Of a stretch of 64,000 nucleotides of DNA, positions 50,438 to 61,173 are shown in pieces. Under the pieces are notes generated by a model. That model saw only the letters and a program-made list of their open reading frames with translations. It made no database searches and was not told where the DNA came from. A program made the position numbers and the translations under genes. This DNA comes from an uncultured Alphaproteobacteria bacterium (GTDB taxonomy: Bacteria; Pseudomonadota; Alphaproteobacteria; HIMB59; GCA-002718135). The stretch covers positions 123,919-187,918 of the forward strand of contig CACNKX010000003.1 of the NCBI GenBank assembly GCA_902621165.1, read 5' to 3'. The stretch's first letter is position 1. Each line of letters starts with the position of its first letter.

Positions 50438-51322
50438 CTAATTATTCCCATTTTGCATTGCTAATTTCATAGTTTTTCCCAATGAAGCCGGGGATTTTGA
50501 CACCAAAACTCCAGCATTTTCTAAAGATTTAATTTTGGAATGTGCTGTACCTTTTGAGCCTGAAACGATAGCACCTGCATGACCCATACGTTTTCCTTTA
50601 GGGGCAGATTGTCCGGCTATAAATGCTGAAACTGGTTTTTTTCTTTTTGAATTTGAAATAAATTCTGCCGCATTTTCTTCCTCCTCGCCACCAATTTCAC
50701 CTATCATTAATATTCCCTCAGTCTCATCGTCTTCTAAAAATAACTTTATACAATCTACAAAATCCATACCATGTATTGGGTCTCCACCAATACCAACACA
50801 TGTTGATTGACCTAATCCTACCTCTGTTGTTTGTGCAACAGCTTCATAAGTTAATGTTCCTGATCTACTCACTATACCTATTTTACCTTTTTTATGGATG
50901 AAACCTGGCATGATACCAATCTTGCATTCGGAAGGTGTGATTAACCCCGGGCAGTTTGGCCCAATCAAATATGTTTTATTGTTAATAATTCTTTTTTTTA
51001 TATCAATCATATCTAAGACTGGAATACCTTCTGTAATGCATACAATTAATTCAATGTTTGCATCTAAAGCTTCGTGGATTGCTTTAGCAGCAAACTTAGC
51101 AGGCACATAAATGACTGTTGCGTTTGCTTCAGTTTGTTTCACTGCATCAGCAACGGTATTAAACACCGGTAAATTTAAATGGGTCTGCCCTCCTTTACCA
51201 GGCGTGACACCACCTACAAGGTTTGTACCATATGCTATAGCTTGTTCAGAATGATATGTTCCTTGTGAACCGGTAAAGCCTTGGCAAATAAGTCTTGTAT
51301 TTTTATTAACTAAAATTGACAC
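50438..51322 (-). CDS. sucD: succinyl-CoA synthetase alpha subunit
   Basis: The 294-residue subunit has CoA-binding [14 protein letters not shown] and the phosphohistidine in [32 protein letters not shown] is also present. The start overlaps sucC by one base. It carries the phosphorylated active-site His. Confidence 0.97.
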   Translation of the reverse strand: MSILVNKNTRLICQGFTGSQGTYHSEQAIAYGTNLVGGVTPGKGGQTHLNLPVFNTVADAVKQTEANATVIYVPAKFAAKAIHEALDANIELIVCITEGIPVLDMIDIKKRIINNKTYLIGPNCPGLITPSECKIGIMPGFIHKKGKIGIVSRSGTLTYEAVAQTTEVGLGQSTCVGIGGDPIHGMDFVDCIKLFLEDDETEGILMIGEIGGEEEENAAEFISNSKRKKPVSAFIAGQSAPKGKRMGHAGAIVSGSKGTAHSKIKSLENAGVLVSKSPASLGKTMKLAMQNGNN

Positions 51323-52506
51323 TATTCTGATAACTCCACAGCTTTCTGAGCTGCATTTGAAAAATCATCAATTGAAATTAATCCTAATGATGAATTATTT
51401 ATAATGTCTCTTCCCTCTTTAGAATTTGTTCCTTGAAAACGTACAACAACAGGAAGTTTAAAATCTAATTCTTTAATTGCATCAATGATGCCATTAGCAA
51501 TCATATCACAATGGATGATTCCTCCAAAAATATTTATGAAGACAGATTTCACATTTTTATCTGATTGAATAATCTTGAAAGCTTTAATGGCTCTTTCTTT
51601 ATTTGCTGTACCACCTAAATCTAAAAAATTGGCTGGCTCCATTCCAAATTGTTTAATGATATCCATAGTTGCCATAGCTAGACCAGCTCCATTAACCATA
51701 CAGCCTATTTTTCCATCTAGCTTAATGTAAACCATATCGTTTTCAGAAGCTTCAAGTTCTAATTCATTTTCTTCTGAAGTATCTTTTAATTTTTCAATGT
51801 TAGCCTGTCTATACAGAGCATTATCGTCAATATTAATTTTAGCATCTAAAAGAATTAATTTTTCATCTTTTGTTACAACAAGAGGATTAATTTCAATTAA
51901 AGAAGCATCTATTTCAACATAGGCCTTACATAAATTTGAAACAATTTCTTTAAATTGGTTAAACTCATTAATAGAAAAGTTTAATTTATTTTGAAAACTA
52001 TCACTAATTGTAAAATCATCTAAGTTATCAAAATAAACATATTGAATTTTTTCTGGTGTTTTTTCAGCTACATCCTCTATGTCTACACCTCCAGCATCAG
52101 ATACCATCATCATTAATTTTGATTGATTCCTATCAAGAAGAATACTTAAATAATATTCCCTATCAATTTCACATCCAGCTTCTACGTAGATCCTATTTAC
52201 TAACTTTCCTTCATTACCTGTTTGTTTTGTAATCAATATGTTGCCCATCATTCTTTTTGCAATTTTTTCCGCATCATCAATTGATTCTGTTATTTGTACT
52301 CCACCTTTTTTATTAAATGGTTTTAAAAATTTACCTGCTCCTCTTCCCCCAGCATGTATCTGTGATTTGATAACCCAGGGTGGTCCTTTTATATTTTGTA
52401 AATCTTTTCCTAAATCGTCAACATTTTCTATGTAACTTTTACCTTCAAGTATAGGTAGTTTGTACTTTCTTAGTAGATCTTTAGCTTGGTATTCATGCAA
52501 ATTCAT
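51322..52506 (-). CDS. sucC: succinyl-CoA synthetase beta subunit
   Basis: The 394-residue ATP-grasp subunit has [18 protein letters not shown], the nucleotide-binding [11 protein letters not shown] and [33 protein letters not shown] is also characteristic. It is full length. It follows mdh by 41 bases in the same direction. Confidence 0.97.
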   Translation of the reverse strand: MNLHEYQAKDLLRKYKLPILEGKSYIENVDDLGKDLQNIKGPPWVIKSQIHAGGRGAGKFLKPFNKKGGVQITESIDDAEKIAKRMMGNILITKQTGNEGKLVNRIYVEAGCEIDREYYLSILLDRNQSKLMMMVSDAGGVDIEDVAEKTPEKIQYVYFDNLDDFTISDSFQNKLNFSINEFNQFKEIVSNLCKAYVEIDASLIEINPLVVTKDEKLILLDAKINIDDNALYRQANIEKLKDTSEENELELEASENDMVYIKLDGKIGCMVNGAGLAMATMDIIKQFGMEPANFLDLGGTANKERAIKAFKIIQSDKNVKSVFINIFGGIIHCDMIANGIIDAIKELDFKLPVVVRFQGTNSKEGRDIINNSSLGLISIDDFSNAAQKAVELSE

Positions 52507-52547
52507 TTTGATAAAAAGGTAATAGTTAGATTAGATGAAAAATACAA

Positions 52548-53510
<963 letters not shown>

Positions 53511-53528
53511 TTAAGTTTTATACTTTAA

Positions 53529-54317
53529 TTACAATTCTGTAACAATAGCCTTTTTAAGTCCAGCAATTTCTTTGGCTGGATTTAGACCTTTAGGACAAGA
53601 CCTAGTACAATTCATTATTGAATGACATCTATAAAGTTTTAATGAATCATTTATTGCTTTTAATCTCTCTTTTCTTTCTGAGTCTCTAGAGTCACTTACC
53701 CATCTTGCTGCTTGTAAAAGGACTGCGGGTCCTAGATATTCATCTCCATTCCACCAATAACTTGGACAAGAAGTAGTGCAGCAAAAACATAATACACACT
53801 CCCATTTACCATCTAGTTTTTCTCTATCTTTTGGTAATTGTTTTTTTTCGTCTCCAGAGTTTTTATCTTCATTTGTTTTTTCACGCTGCAACCAAGGTTT
53901 AATGGAAGCCAGTTGCTCATAAGCCTTACTAAGATCTGGAACTAAATCTTTTACTACACGCATATGTGGAAGAGGGTAAATTTTTATTTCATTCTTAACA
54001 TCAGACATACTTTTCAAACATGCTAATGTGTTAACACCATCAATATTCATAGCACAGGAACCACAAACTCCTTCTCTGCAAGATCTTCTAAATGTTAAAG
54101 TTGGATCAATTTCGTTTTTTATTTTCATAAGTGCGTCTAATACCATTGGGCCACACTTTTCTTGATCTATTTCATAATTATCTATCCTAGGATTTTTATC
54201 ATCTTCGGGATCCCATCTGTAGATTGCAAGTTTCTTTGGATCGTTTGCAGGTTCTTTTAGTTGGTGAGTTTTCCCTTTAGTTATTTTTGAATTTGCAGGA
54301 AGTGTAAACTGAGCCAT
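53529..54317 (-). CDS. sdhB: succinate dehydrogenase iron-sulfur subunit
   Basis: The 262-residue subunit has a plant-type 2Fe-2S motif CREGVCGSC...C and 4Fe-4S/3Fe-4S clusters in [15 protein letters not shown] and [17 protein letters not shown]. An insertion rich in Lys/Asp ([15 protein letters not shown]) sits between the domains. It overlaps sdhA by one base and links the flavin to the membrane anchor. Confidence 0.97.
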   Translation of the reverse strand: MAQFTLPANSKITKGKTHQLKEPANDPKKLAIYRWDPEDDKNPRIDNYEIDQEKCGPMVLDALMKIKNEIDPTLTFRRSCREGVCGSCAMNIDGVNTLACLKSMSDVKNEIKIYPLPHMRVVKDLVPDLSKAYEQLASIKPWLQREKTNEDKNSGDEKKQLPKDREKLDGKWECVLCFCCTTSCPSYWWNGDEYLGPAVLLQAARWVSDSRDSERKERLKAINDSLKLYRCHSIMNCTRSCPKGLNPAKEIAGLKKAIVTEL

Positions 54318-56110
54318 TAGTAAACTCTTCTTTTAGGTGGTATTGGTTGAACATGATTAGTTAGAGTATTCATATGAACACCTCTGGAACCCATGCTCAC
54401 ATCTCCCTTATCGTTTAACCAGGCTAAAGAGTGAACTAACCAATTATTATCATCTCTTTCTTTATAATCTTCTCTTGCATGTGCGCCTCTACTTTCAGTT
54501 CGATTTAACGCAGAATGAAGAGTAACTTTTGATTGTGCCATTAAATTGTGTAACTCTAAAGCTTCGACCAAGTCCGTATTAAAGATTAATGATTTGTCTT
54601 TAATATCTATGTCATCCATTGAGCTCTCAACTTTTGAATATTCTTCAATACCTTTTGATATGAGATCATGTGTTCTAAATACTGCACATTTTTGCTGCAT
54701 TATATGTTGCATGGAAGTACGAAGTTCTCCAGTTGTAGAGTTTCCTTTGCTGTTTCTAATCTTATCAAATCGCTCAATAATATTATCTGTTTTTGATTTA
54801 CTAATTTCAATTTTTTTAGAATTTGGTTTTACTTTTTCTTTACATGTTAGACTAGCTGCTTTGCCAAAAACAACAAGATCGATTAATGAATTTGTTCCTA
54901 ATCTATTAGCACCGTGTACAGAAACACATGCAGCCTCACCAACAGCCATTAAACCTTCACATACATTATCTGGATTTTCATTTGTTGGTCTTAGAACTTC
55001 TGTTCTATAATTTGTCGGTATACCACCCATATTATAATGAACCGTTGGAAGAACTGGGATTGGATCTTTAGTCAGATCAACTCCTGCAAATATTTTTGCA
55101 GTTTCTGAAATACCAGGTAATCTTTTATGTAATGTATCAGCATCAATGTGCTCAAGATGAAGTAGCACATGATCGGCATTATCTCCACAACCTCTATTTT
55201 CACTAATTTCAATAGTCATTGCTCGGCTTACTACATCCCTTGATGCTAGATCTTTTGCATTTGGAGCATATCTTTCCATAAATCTTTCACCATCACTATT
55301 AGTTAAATATCCACCTTCTCCTCTTGCTCCCTCAGTGATTAACACTCCTGCACCGTAAACTCCTGTTGGATGGAACTGAATAAATTCCATATCAGAAAGA
55401 GGTAGGTTTTGTCTTAAAGCCATTGCACTACCGTCACCAGTACAAATGTGAGCACTCGTGGATGAGAAGTAAGCTCTTCCATATCCACCAGTAGCTAGAA
55501 TTGTTTGATGAGATAAAAATCGATGGATTGATCCGTCCTCTAAGCACCATGTTACCACACCAATGCAATTACCTAGATCATCAGAAATTAAATCTAAAAC
55601 AAAATATTCGATATAAAATTCTACATTATTTTTAAGTGATTGCTGATAAAGTGTATGGAGTAAAGCATGTCCTGTTCTATCAGCTGCTGCACAAGCTCTC
55701 ATAGCAGGAGCTCCCTCGCCATTATTGGTTAAGTGTCCGCCAAAAGGTCTTTGATAGATCTTGCCATCATCTGTTCTACTAAAAGGCATGCCATATTCTT
55801 CAAGTTCAATTACTGCTTCAGGGGCTTTAGAACATAAGTATTCAATTGCATCTTGATCACCAAGCCAGTCGGAACCCTTAACGGTATCATACATGTGCCA
55901 CTTCCAATTATCTTCACCCATATTACCTAAAGCTGCTCCAATTCCACCTTGTGCTGCAACAGTATGACTTCTTGTTGGAAACACTTTTGATATACAGGCT
56001 GTTTTTAATCCAGCTTCAGCACATCCAAGCGTAGCTCTTAGTCCTGATCCTCCAGCCCCAACAACTACAACGTCATAATGGTGGTCAATAATTTTGTATG
56101 AATTAGTCAT
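54317..56110 (-). CDS. sdhA: succinate dehydrogenase flavoprotein subunit
   Basis: The 597-residue product has the FAD motif [20 protein letters not shown]. The covalent-FAD histidine is in [37 protein letters not shown] and [11 protein letters not shown] are in the active site. It is complete. It directly abuts sdhD. A long open frame on the opposite strand (54546-55010) is a shadow. Confidence 0.98.
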   Translation of the reverse strand: MTNSYKIIDHHYDVVVVGAGGSGLRATLGCAEAGLKTACISKVFPTRSHTVAAQGGIGAALGNMGEDNWKWHMYDTVKGSDWLGDQDAIEYLCSKAPEAVIELEEYGMPFSRTDDGKIYQRPFGGHLTNNGEGAPAMRACAAADRTGHALLHTLYQQSLKNNVEFYIEYFVLDLISDDLGNCIGVVTWCLEDGSIHRFLSHQTILATGGYGRAYFSSTSAHICTGDGSAMALRQNLPLSDMEFIQFHPTGVYGAGVLITEGARGEGGYLTNSDGERFMERYAPNAKDLASRDVVSRAMTIEISENRGCGDNADHVLLHLEHIDADTLHKRLPGISETAKIFAGVDLTKDPIPVLPTVHYNMGGIPTNYRTEVLRPTNENPDNVCEGLMAVGEAACVSVHGANRLGTNSLIDLVVFGKAASLTCKEKVKPNSKKIEISKSKTDNIIERFDKIRNSKGNSTTGELRTSMQHIMQQKCAVFRTHDLISKGIEEYSKVESSMDDIDIKDKSLIFNTDLVEALELHNLMAQSKVTLHSALNRTESRGAHAREDYKERDDNNWLVHSLAWLNDKGDVSMGSRGVHMNTLTNHVQPIPPKRRVY

Positions 56111-56440
56111 CTAAAAAACCATTCTCACTAAGTTAACAGTAATTAAAATCATGATAAAATATATAAAATAATTTATTAATACTTTAATGAATTTGGCTGT
56201 CTTTTTCGATGTGACATAATCTTCAATAATTGTTTGCAGTCCTAATTTTGAATGCAGAAGCATAGATTGCATCATCACAAAAAATAAGAATGCATTAAAA
56301 TAGGATTGAAAAAAAATTTCTATTTCAGAATACGTCATCTTTGATAATGATATTGCAGAGTATATAAACCAAAACGTCAATGGTATTAAAATTGAAGCAG
56401 TAATTCTTTGGGTTAACCATTTAAAAGCATAATTTTTCAT
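56111..56440 (-). CDS. sdhD: succinate dehydrogenase membrane anchor SdhD
   Basis: The 109-residue protein has three transmembrane helices. The b-heme histidine region is MLLHSKLGLQTIIEDYV, with the quinone-site Asp-Tyr. WLTQRITASILIPLTFWF forms helix one. It overlaps sdhC by four bases (ATGA). Confidence 0.92.
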   Translation of the reverse strand: MKNYAFKWLTQRITASILIPLTFWFIYSAISLSKMTYSEIEIFFQSYFNAFLFFVMMQSMLLHSKLGLQTIIEDYVTSKKTAKFIKVLINYFIYFIMILITVNLVRMVF

Positions 56441-56817
56441 GCGAAGTACCAGACAACTAAACTAGAAATTAAAGTTAAACATATAACTGCATAACCAGAT
56501 TTATATACTTGAGATAATTCCATTCCAATACCGAATGACCAATATAATTTTCTACATCCATTAAATAAATGGTAAAAAATACCTACAGTCCAAATCATTA
56601 GAACTAGTTTAAAGAAAATACTCTTAGAAAGAATTTGAAAATAAATATAAAATTCAGGACCAAAACTAATTAAAAAAAACCAAATTGAAATTAATAGTGC
56701 ACCCACACTTAATCCTATTCCAGATATCCTATGAAAAATTGAAAATACTGCTGTAAGTACTCTTTTGTGAATAGATAGGTGAGGTGATAATGGTCTATTA
56801 TCAGTCATTTTTTTCAT
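56437..56817 (-). CDS. sdhC: succinate dehydrogenase cytochrome b556 subunit SdhC
   Basis: The 126-residue three-helix protein has RPLSPHLSIHK, the family motif FHRISGIGLSVGAL, and the heme His in FYHLFNGCRKLYWSFG. It is first of the ten-gene run sdhCDAB-mdh-sucCD-sucAB-lpd. The true start may be the ATG three codons in (56808). A promoter-like pair lies about 85 bases upstream. Confidence 0.93.
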   Translation of the reverse strand: MKKMTDNRPLSPHLSIHKRVLTAVFSIFHRISGIGLSVGALLISIWFFLISFGPEFYIYFQILSKSIFFKLVLMIWTVGIFYHLFNGCRKLYWSFGIGMELSQVYKSGYAVICLTLISSLVVWYFA

Positions 56818-56901
56818 TTTTTTTATGTTTCATAAGTAAGTATTTTTCTTCAAATTTCAAAATATTAATGGTTTAGTTATTTTTTCTTACTATCACGGAA
56901 G

Positions 56902-56929
56902 TTTGTAAAATGTTGATAAAAAGTGCCAA
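56902..56929 (-). promoter_or_regulatory. candidate promoter of the sdh/TCA run
   Basis: On the minus strand TTGGCA (56929-56924) and TACAAA (56907-56902) are 16 bases apart, 5/6 and 4/6 matches to the sigma-70 hexamers. The resulting leader would be about 80 bases. This 330-base gap (56818-57147) is the only non-coding stretch over 300 bases in the window. It also holds the repeats and the RNA candidate listed separately. Confidence 0.5.
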
Positions 56930-56963
56930 ATCTTATGAAAATCATCCAAATTTAATGCCAAAT
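56926..56963 (-). repeat. three ATTTGG direct repeats upstream of the sdh promoter
   Basis: On the minus strand ATTTGG occurs at 56963-56958, 56951-56946 and 56931-56926. Spacings are 12 and 20 bases, near one and two helical turns. The last copy overlaps the -35 TTGGCA. Two copies extend to ATTTGGCA. The arrangement resembles regulator half-sites, but in AT-rich DNA it could be chance. Confidence 0.35.
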
Positions 56964-57011
56964 TTAACTAAAAATCTTGAATTTTAAATAGATAGATATT
57001 ACTCTTAATAA

Positions 57012-57147
57012 GCCGGATAATACTCGTTTCTTAGCTTCGGAGGAACGCCAAGAATTTTTAATTATCTTACCCGCCGTTTGATAATTAGTTGAGTTTCTTA
57101 TTCTAGAGAGGTGTCTGCCAAGGTACAAACTAGTTTTAGAGTCCGGC
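57012..57147 (+). ncRNA. candidate structured RNA with 6S-like long closing stem
   Basis: The ends pair as GCCGGA (57012-57017) with TCCGGC (57142-57147). The stem continues with TAATACT against AGTTTTA (57018-57024/57132-57138, one mismatch) and GTTT against AAAC (57026-57029/57127-57130). An asymmetric open region follows, then ACGCC with GGTGT, AAGAA with TTCTT, and an 8-bp hairpin TAATTATC/GATAATTA with a 13-base loop. G-U pairs favour the plus strand. TTGAAT (17-base spacer) and TACTCT lie just upstream. A closing stem, central bubble and terminal hairpin resemble 6S RNA, but no sequence signature was recognised. It ends one base before the convergent hydrolase stop. Confidence 0.5.
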
Positions 57148-58137
57148 CTACTTTAAATTTTTATTAAAAAATTCTTCCATCTTTTTAGAGTATACTTCGG
57201 GATATTTAAACATAGCATCTACATGATAAGAGTTTTCAACTAACCAAAACTCAGCATTAATTTTATTTTGATTTGTGTATTCTTTAAAATAATTAAAGTG
57301 TCTTGTTAAGATTCTTGTATCAGAGTCGCCATGAGTAAAAAAATAATATTGGTTCTTTGATAATTTTTTAGCTGGAGATAATTCTCTTGGATCTGTTCCA
57401 GTTAAGATTCTTCCAGCTAAACTAACTACTGGCCCAAATTCTATAGCAAGACCATATCTTGCTATTTCATCTTTTAAAATCATATTAAATTCAGCAAGTG
57501 AACTATCTGCCCACACTGCACGTATTTCCGGTTCTGCATGTGCTGCAAAAATAGATGTGCTTGCACCAAGAGATATTCCATGTAATCCAATGCTATTAGA
57601 CTTGAAACCAATTTTTTTTAAAAAATCAAATGTACCAAGAATATCATTATATGACTTTAAACCTAAATCATCATAACTACTTACAGTATCACTTTGGCCG
57701 TAGTTTCTTAAATCTATCGTAAGAACATTAAATTTTTTATTAACTAAAAAACTTGCAATAAGATTTGCTTCAGACTTACATTTACCATTCGGACTTATAC
57801 CGTGTGTTACAATTATAATTGGTCTATTTGGAAAATAATTAAACAACCATCCATTAATCTTAATGTCTGAGTCACGAGATTGAAAGTATACATCTTGCCA
57901 TTCATCTAAATAATAGTCTTTAAAGTTAAAATTTTCTCTTACTTTTTGTCGTGCAAGAATAGAATATTCATGTGAGTCAACTGTTGTACTCCATGAATTA
58001 GGAAGAGATCCTTCGTGTAAACCACAAGTTGGATCTATTTTTAAAATTTGATAAGCAACATAAAAACCTGCAGTAAAATAAACTACTGTTAATAAAACTA
58101 CAGTGCTTACTAAAAATCTGATTATGTATTTCATCAA
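57148..58137 (-). CDS. membrane-anchored alpha/beta hydrolase
   Basis: The 329-residue protein has an N-terminal transmembrane anchor (about 5-30). The hydrolase domain has VTHGISPNGKCKSEANL, nucleophile elbow GISLGAS, acid in THGDSDTRIL and His in NSYHVDAM. It resembles bacterial serine aminopeptidase/BAAT-like hydrolases with an outside-facing domain. The substrate is unknown. It overlaps zapE by four bases (ATGA), so it is in the same transcript. Confidence 0.8.
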   Translation of the reverse strand: MMKYIIRFLVSTVVLLTVVYFTAGFYVAYQILKIDPTCGLHEGSLPNSWSTTVDSHEYSILARQKVRENFNFKDYYLDEWQDVYFQSRDSDIKINGWLFNYFPNRPIIIVTHGISPNGKCKSEANLIASFLVNKKFNVLTIDLRNYGQSDTVSSYDDLGLKSYNDILGTFDFLKKIGFKSNSIGLHGISLGASTSIFAAHAEPEIRAVWADSSLAEFNMILKDEIARYGLAIEFGPVVSLAGRILTGTDPRELSPAKKLSKNQYYFFTHGDSDTRILTRHFNYFKEYTNQNKINAEFWLVENSYHVDAMFKYPEVYSKKMEEFFNKNLK

Positions 58138-59168
58138 TCTGGTTTTACTATAGTCATTTCATATAATCTGCTAGCAGTTCTTTTAAATTCTTCTGCTAGA
58201 GTATTTATATTATTTAATGAATTTATAGGTTTTGAAGCTAAAATTACTATTGAACAATTATTTTCATATAACATATCAATTAATCCAATAAATCTTCTGC
58301 ACGCATCTTTTTTCTGATTATCAAATTCAGGAACATTTTTTAAAAATACCAACTTAAATTTATCTGCAATATTTTTGTAATCTTCATTACCAAAATTTAC
58401 TTCACAAAGATTTTCAAAATCTATCATCATTAGATTTGATGTGCATTTATCAAACTCTAGTTCACGACTTTTAGATTTTATTTTTACAGTTGTTAAATGG
58501 GAGGGATCAACAAAGCGATTAAATGATTTTTCAAATTCATTTGACGTTTCGGTTGTTATAGGTGTGAAATATGTCTTTGATTGATTTAACGTTTGTCGAC
58601 GAAAATCAGTTTTAATACTAATATCATAAAGAAAAAAATTTTTTTTAACTAAATCAATAAATGGCAGAAAGTCATTTCTCTGCAAACCATCTTTATATAA
58701 ATTATCTGGATGAAAATTTGACGACAGTAATACAAATATTTTATATTTAGAAAAATAATTAAATATTTTTTTTATTATTAGTGCGTCAACGATATTAAAA
58801 ATATGTAATTCATCAATAAATATTATTTTGTAATCTCTACTTAAATTTTTTACATAGTTTTCGATTGCAAGTTCTTTATTTTCTGATTTTTTAACTTGTT
58901 CATGGATTTCATTCATTAAGTTATTAAAATGAATTTTTTTTCCAATCTTAGTATTTTGATAAAATAAATTTAATAAAAATGTTTTTCCTGTTCCAACTTG
59001 ACCATAAAGATAAATTCCTTCGAAAATTTTATCCTTAAAAAATAACTTTGTTTTACTAAAAGATGACCATACATTATCTGCTTGTTTTAAAAATTCAATT
59101 TGATCTTTATTTTTTTTAATAAAATTATTTTCAACAAAACTATTGTATTGATCAATAACATTAAACAT
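58134..59168 (-). CDS. zapE: cell division protein ZapE (AFG1-like ATPase)
   Basis: The 344-residue AAA-type ATPase has Walker A YGQVGTGKTFLLNLFY, Walker B IIFIDELHIFNIVDA and FVLLSSNFHPDNLYKDGLQR. DFRRQ is the sensor region. AFG1/ZapE proteins act at the division ring in E. coli and with mitochondrial respiratory complexes. In alphaproteobacteria the gene often neighbours sdh/mdh genes, as it does here, 1.3 kb from sdhC. It is coupled by TAATG to the small upstream gene. Confidence 0.92.
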   Translation of the reverse strand: MFNVIDQYNSFVENNFIKKNKDQIEFLKQADNVWSSFSKTKLFFKDKIFEGIYLYGQVGTGKTFLLNLFYQNTKIGKKIHFNNLMNEIHEQVKKSENKELAIENYVKNLSRDYKIIFIDELHIFNIVDALIIKKIFNYFSKYKIFVLLSSNFHPDNLYKDGLQRNDFLPFIDLVKKNFFLYDISIKTDFRRQTLNQSKTYFTPITTETSNEFEKSFNRFVDPSHLTTVKIKSKSRELEFDKCTSNLMMIDFENLCEVNFGNEDYKNIADKFKLVFLKNVPEFDNQKKDACRRFIGLIDMLYENNCSIVILASKPINSLNNINTLAEEFKRTASRLYEMTIVKPD

Positions 59169-59308
59169 TATTTTTTACCTAAGTACTGTTCAAGTTGTTT
59201 TAAAGTTTCTAGTTCACCACTGCTGATGCTTTTATTTTCTTTTTTCTTTTTTAATCTTTTATATTCCTTGATTAGAAAATTAAGACTCTCCATTATTTGT
59301 TTATTCAT
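59168..59308 (-). CDS. 46-residue small protein coupled between MFS and zapE
   Basis: I found this by translating the 136-base gap. ATG at 59308 begins MNKQIMESLNFLIKEYKRLK and the frame ends at TAA 59170-59168. It is rich in Lys/Glu/Leu and predicts two helices around a SISSGELE turn. The start overlaps the MFS stop (ATGA, 59308-59305) and the stop overlaps the zapE start (TAATG). Perfect fit at both junctions argues for a real translated gene. The family is not recognised. Confidence 0.7.
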   Translation of the reverse strand: MNKQIMESLNFLIKEYKRLKKKKENKSISSGELETLKQLEQYLGKK

Positions 59309-60495
59309 GTTTTATAAATTATAGGTAAAGTTGATGATACAATAATCATAATGGAGCTGATTAAAAATATAAGTGATATTCCATAACCCCAATCAATAAT
59401 ATAACCAAAAACTACAGGCGATAAGGCACTAGCAAAAACCCCAACTGCGTGCAGTAAAGCTTTAGCAGTTCCAATGCTTTTCACTCCGTAAATTTCTGCC
59501 CAGAGTGATCCCATAAACGGTGCTGATAAACCAAGGTTAAATCCAAATAAAGACATGTAAAGCACGAATGACCAATAATTATTAAAGAAAAAAAGAATGG
59601 TGATACAGAGTAACAAAGGTAATAGGACAAAAGGTATTGCTTTCTTTGTATTTATCTTATCTATTAAGGGTCCTCCTATTAATAAACCTAAAATAGAAAA
59701 TAATCCAAAATATATATAACCGTTCCCAAGCATTTCCATTGTCCACCCTTTAGCATCAAAAATATAAATCTGATGAAACATTAGCCCAGTACCAATAAAT
59801 GGAAAGGCTGCAGCTAATGGAAAATAAATGAAAAAAACTCGGTCTTTTAAAATTTCTGTAATGGTCCAACTTTTATGTGTTTTCTCATTATCAATATTTT
59901 TTTGAAGAGCAGAATCCCTTCTTTTTTGATTATGAAGAATAAAGTATATTATTGGGATTAAGATCAAAAGAGTCAAAGTTGTTAAAAACCAAAGAGTTTT
60001 AAAACTAAAGTATGAGTCCAAATTAACGACAATCTTTGGTAAAAACATTATACCTAACATTCCTCCAAGTGTTGCAACAGATATTGCTTTACCTCTATCT
60101 ATTAAAAAATATCTTGCCATTGAAGTTGAGCCGGCATGTGTCATAGCCCCCTGTCCAAAAAAACGTAATAAAAATAAAATTAGAAAAAGATGAAAAATAT
60201 TATTGAAAATAAAATAAAAACCAATGCAGGCAAAAGCTAAACCAAGAATAATACCTATGGAGTATAATCTTAAATCAATTTTATCTATTAATTTAGCAAA
60301 GTTAATAAATAAAAATGAACTGACAAGTGTTGCTATGGCATAAACTAATCCAAACTCACCATCTGTTATTTTATATAGATTTCGAATATCATCGTTAAAT
60401 AATGCAATGTAAAAAGTCTGCCCAAAACTTGCAAAGAAGACCATGGCAAATCCGTATACTAAGAGATAAGGATCATGTAAAAAAAATTTTTTCAT
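59305..60495 (-). CDS. MFS transporter
   Basis: The 396-residue protein has about twelve hydrophobic segments. It has GFAMVFFASFGQTFYIALF near the N-terminus and the loop-2 type motif FAKLIDKIDLR. RFFGQGAMTHAGSTSMARYF also places it in the MFS. It resembles oxalate/formate or monocarboxylate-type MFS members, but no substrate can be assigned. It lies six bases after the UDG gene and is coupled to the small gene by ATGA. Confidence 0.85.
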   Translation of the reverse strand: MKKFFLHDPYLLVYGFAMVFFASFGQTFYIALFNDDIRNLYKITDGEFGLVYAIATLVSSFLFINFAKLIDKIDLRLYSIGIILGLAFACIGFYFIFNNIFHLFLILFLLRFFGQGAMTHAGSTSMARYFLIDRGKAISVATLGGMLGIMFLPKIVVNLDSYFSFKTLWFLTTLTLLILIPIIYFILHNQKRRDSALQKNIDNEKTHKSWTITEILKDRVFFIYFPLAAAFPFIGTGLMFHQIYIFDAKGWTMEMLGNGYIYFGLFSILGLLIGGPLIDKINTKKAIPFVLLPLLLCITILFFFNNYWSFVLYMSLFGFNLGLSAPFMGSLWAEIYGVKSIGTAKALLHAVGVFASALSPVVFGYIIDWGYGISLIFLISSIMIIVSSTLPIIYKT

Positions 60496-60501
60496 TATTG
60501 T

Positions 60502-61173
60502 TTAAAGTAATTTTTTAATACTATTTAAAAGTTTTACCATTTTACTCTTATCTATTCTTCCTGTGTTAACATTTCGTGGGCTTGGATGATAACTACCAAC
60601 TAAAATTTTCTTATCGGGTAAAATATTCATAGATCCGTGAGAAAAAATAAAATCTTTATTTCGTATTTCATATTGTTGCTTATAATAATTTACACAGGCA
60701 TCATGACCAATTTTACCAAGGGCAACAATGACTTTTATTTTTTTTAAGAAAGCAATTTCTTGATTAAAAAAATTAAAACATGTTTTCAATTCTTGTGAAG
60801 TAGGTTTATCTTCTGGGGGTACACATTTAAGAGCAGTAGTTAAGTACATATTTTGAAGTTCCAAACCGTCACCTCTATCTAATGAATCTGGTTGGTTTGC
60901 AAATCCAGTTTTATATAAACAGGAAAATAAAAAATCTGCAGATTTATCCCCTGTAAAAACTCGACCTGTTCTATTTCCTCCATGAGCTGCTGGCGCAAGA
61001 CCTACCATTAATAATTTAGCTTTTTCATCTCCATAGCCAGTAATGGGCTTACCCCAATAACTTTGATCAATATATTGTTTTCTTTTTTCTTTAGCAATTT
61101 TTTCACGGAAGTTAACCAAGCGTTCACACTTTCTGCAATGAATAATAGATTTGTTTAAATTACTTAATGTCAT
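60502..61173 (-). CDS. uracil-DNA glycosylase, family 4/5 Fe-S type (UDGb-like)
   Basis: The 223-residue protein has a 4Fe-4S site formed by Cys13-x2-Cys16 and a later C-x14-C pair (ALKC...KTC). The active-site segment is GLAPAAHGGNRTGRVFTGD, with Ala where family-4 enzymes have an acidic residue. The minor-groove loop is SYHPSPRN. This points to family 5 (UDGb), which removes uracil and other deaminated bases. It diverges from DUF924 with no gap between start codons. Confidence 0.88.
   Translation of the reverse strand: MTLSNLNKSIIHCRKCERLVNFREKIAKEKRKQYIDQSYWGKPITGYGDEKAKLLMVGLAPAAHGGNRTGRVFTGDKSADFLFSCLYKTGFANQPDSLDRGDGLELQNMYLTTALKCVPPEDKPTSQELKTCFNFFNQEIAFLKKIKVIVALGKIGHDACVNYYKQQYEIRNKDFIFSHGSMNILPDKKILVGSYHPSPRNVNTGRIDKSKMVKLLNSIKKLL

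Noticed and set aside
54546..55010. A 154-codon open frame on the plus strand inside sdhA
   Set aside because: It is antisense to a perfectly conserved sdhA, has no family motif or ribosome site, and long antisense frames are common opposite this codon usage.
57012..57147. RNase P RNA or SRP RNA, because of GGAGGAACGCC-like sequence
   Set aside because: The element is far too short for RNase P, and neither the P4 pairing nor the SRP loop sequence is present.
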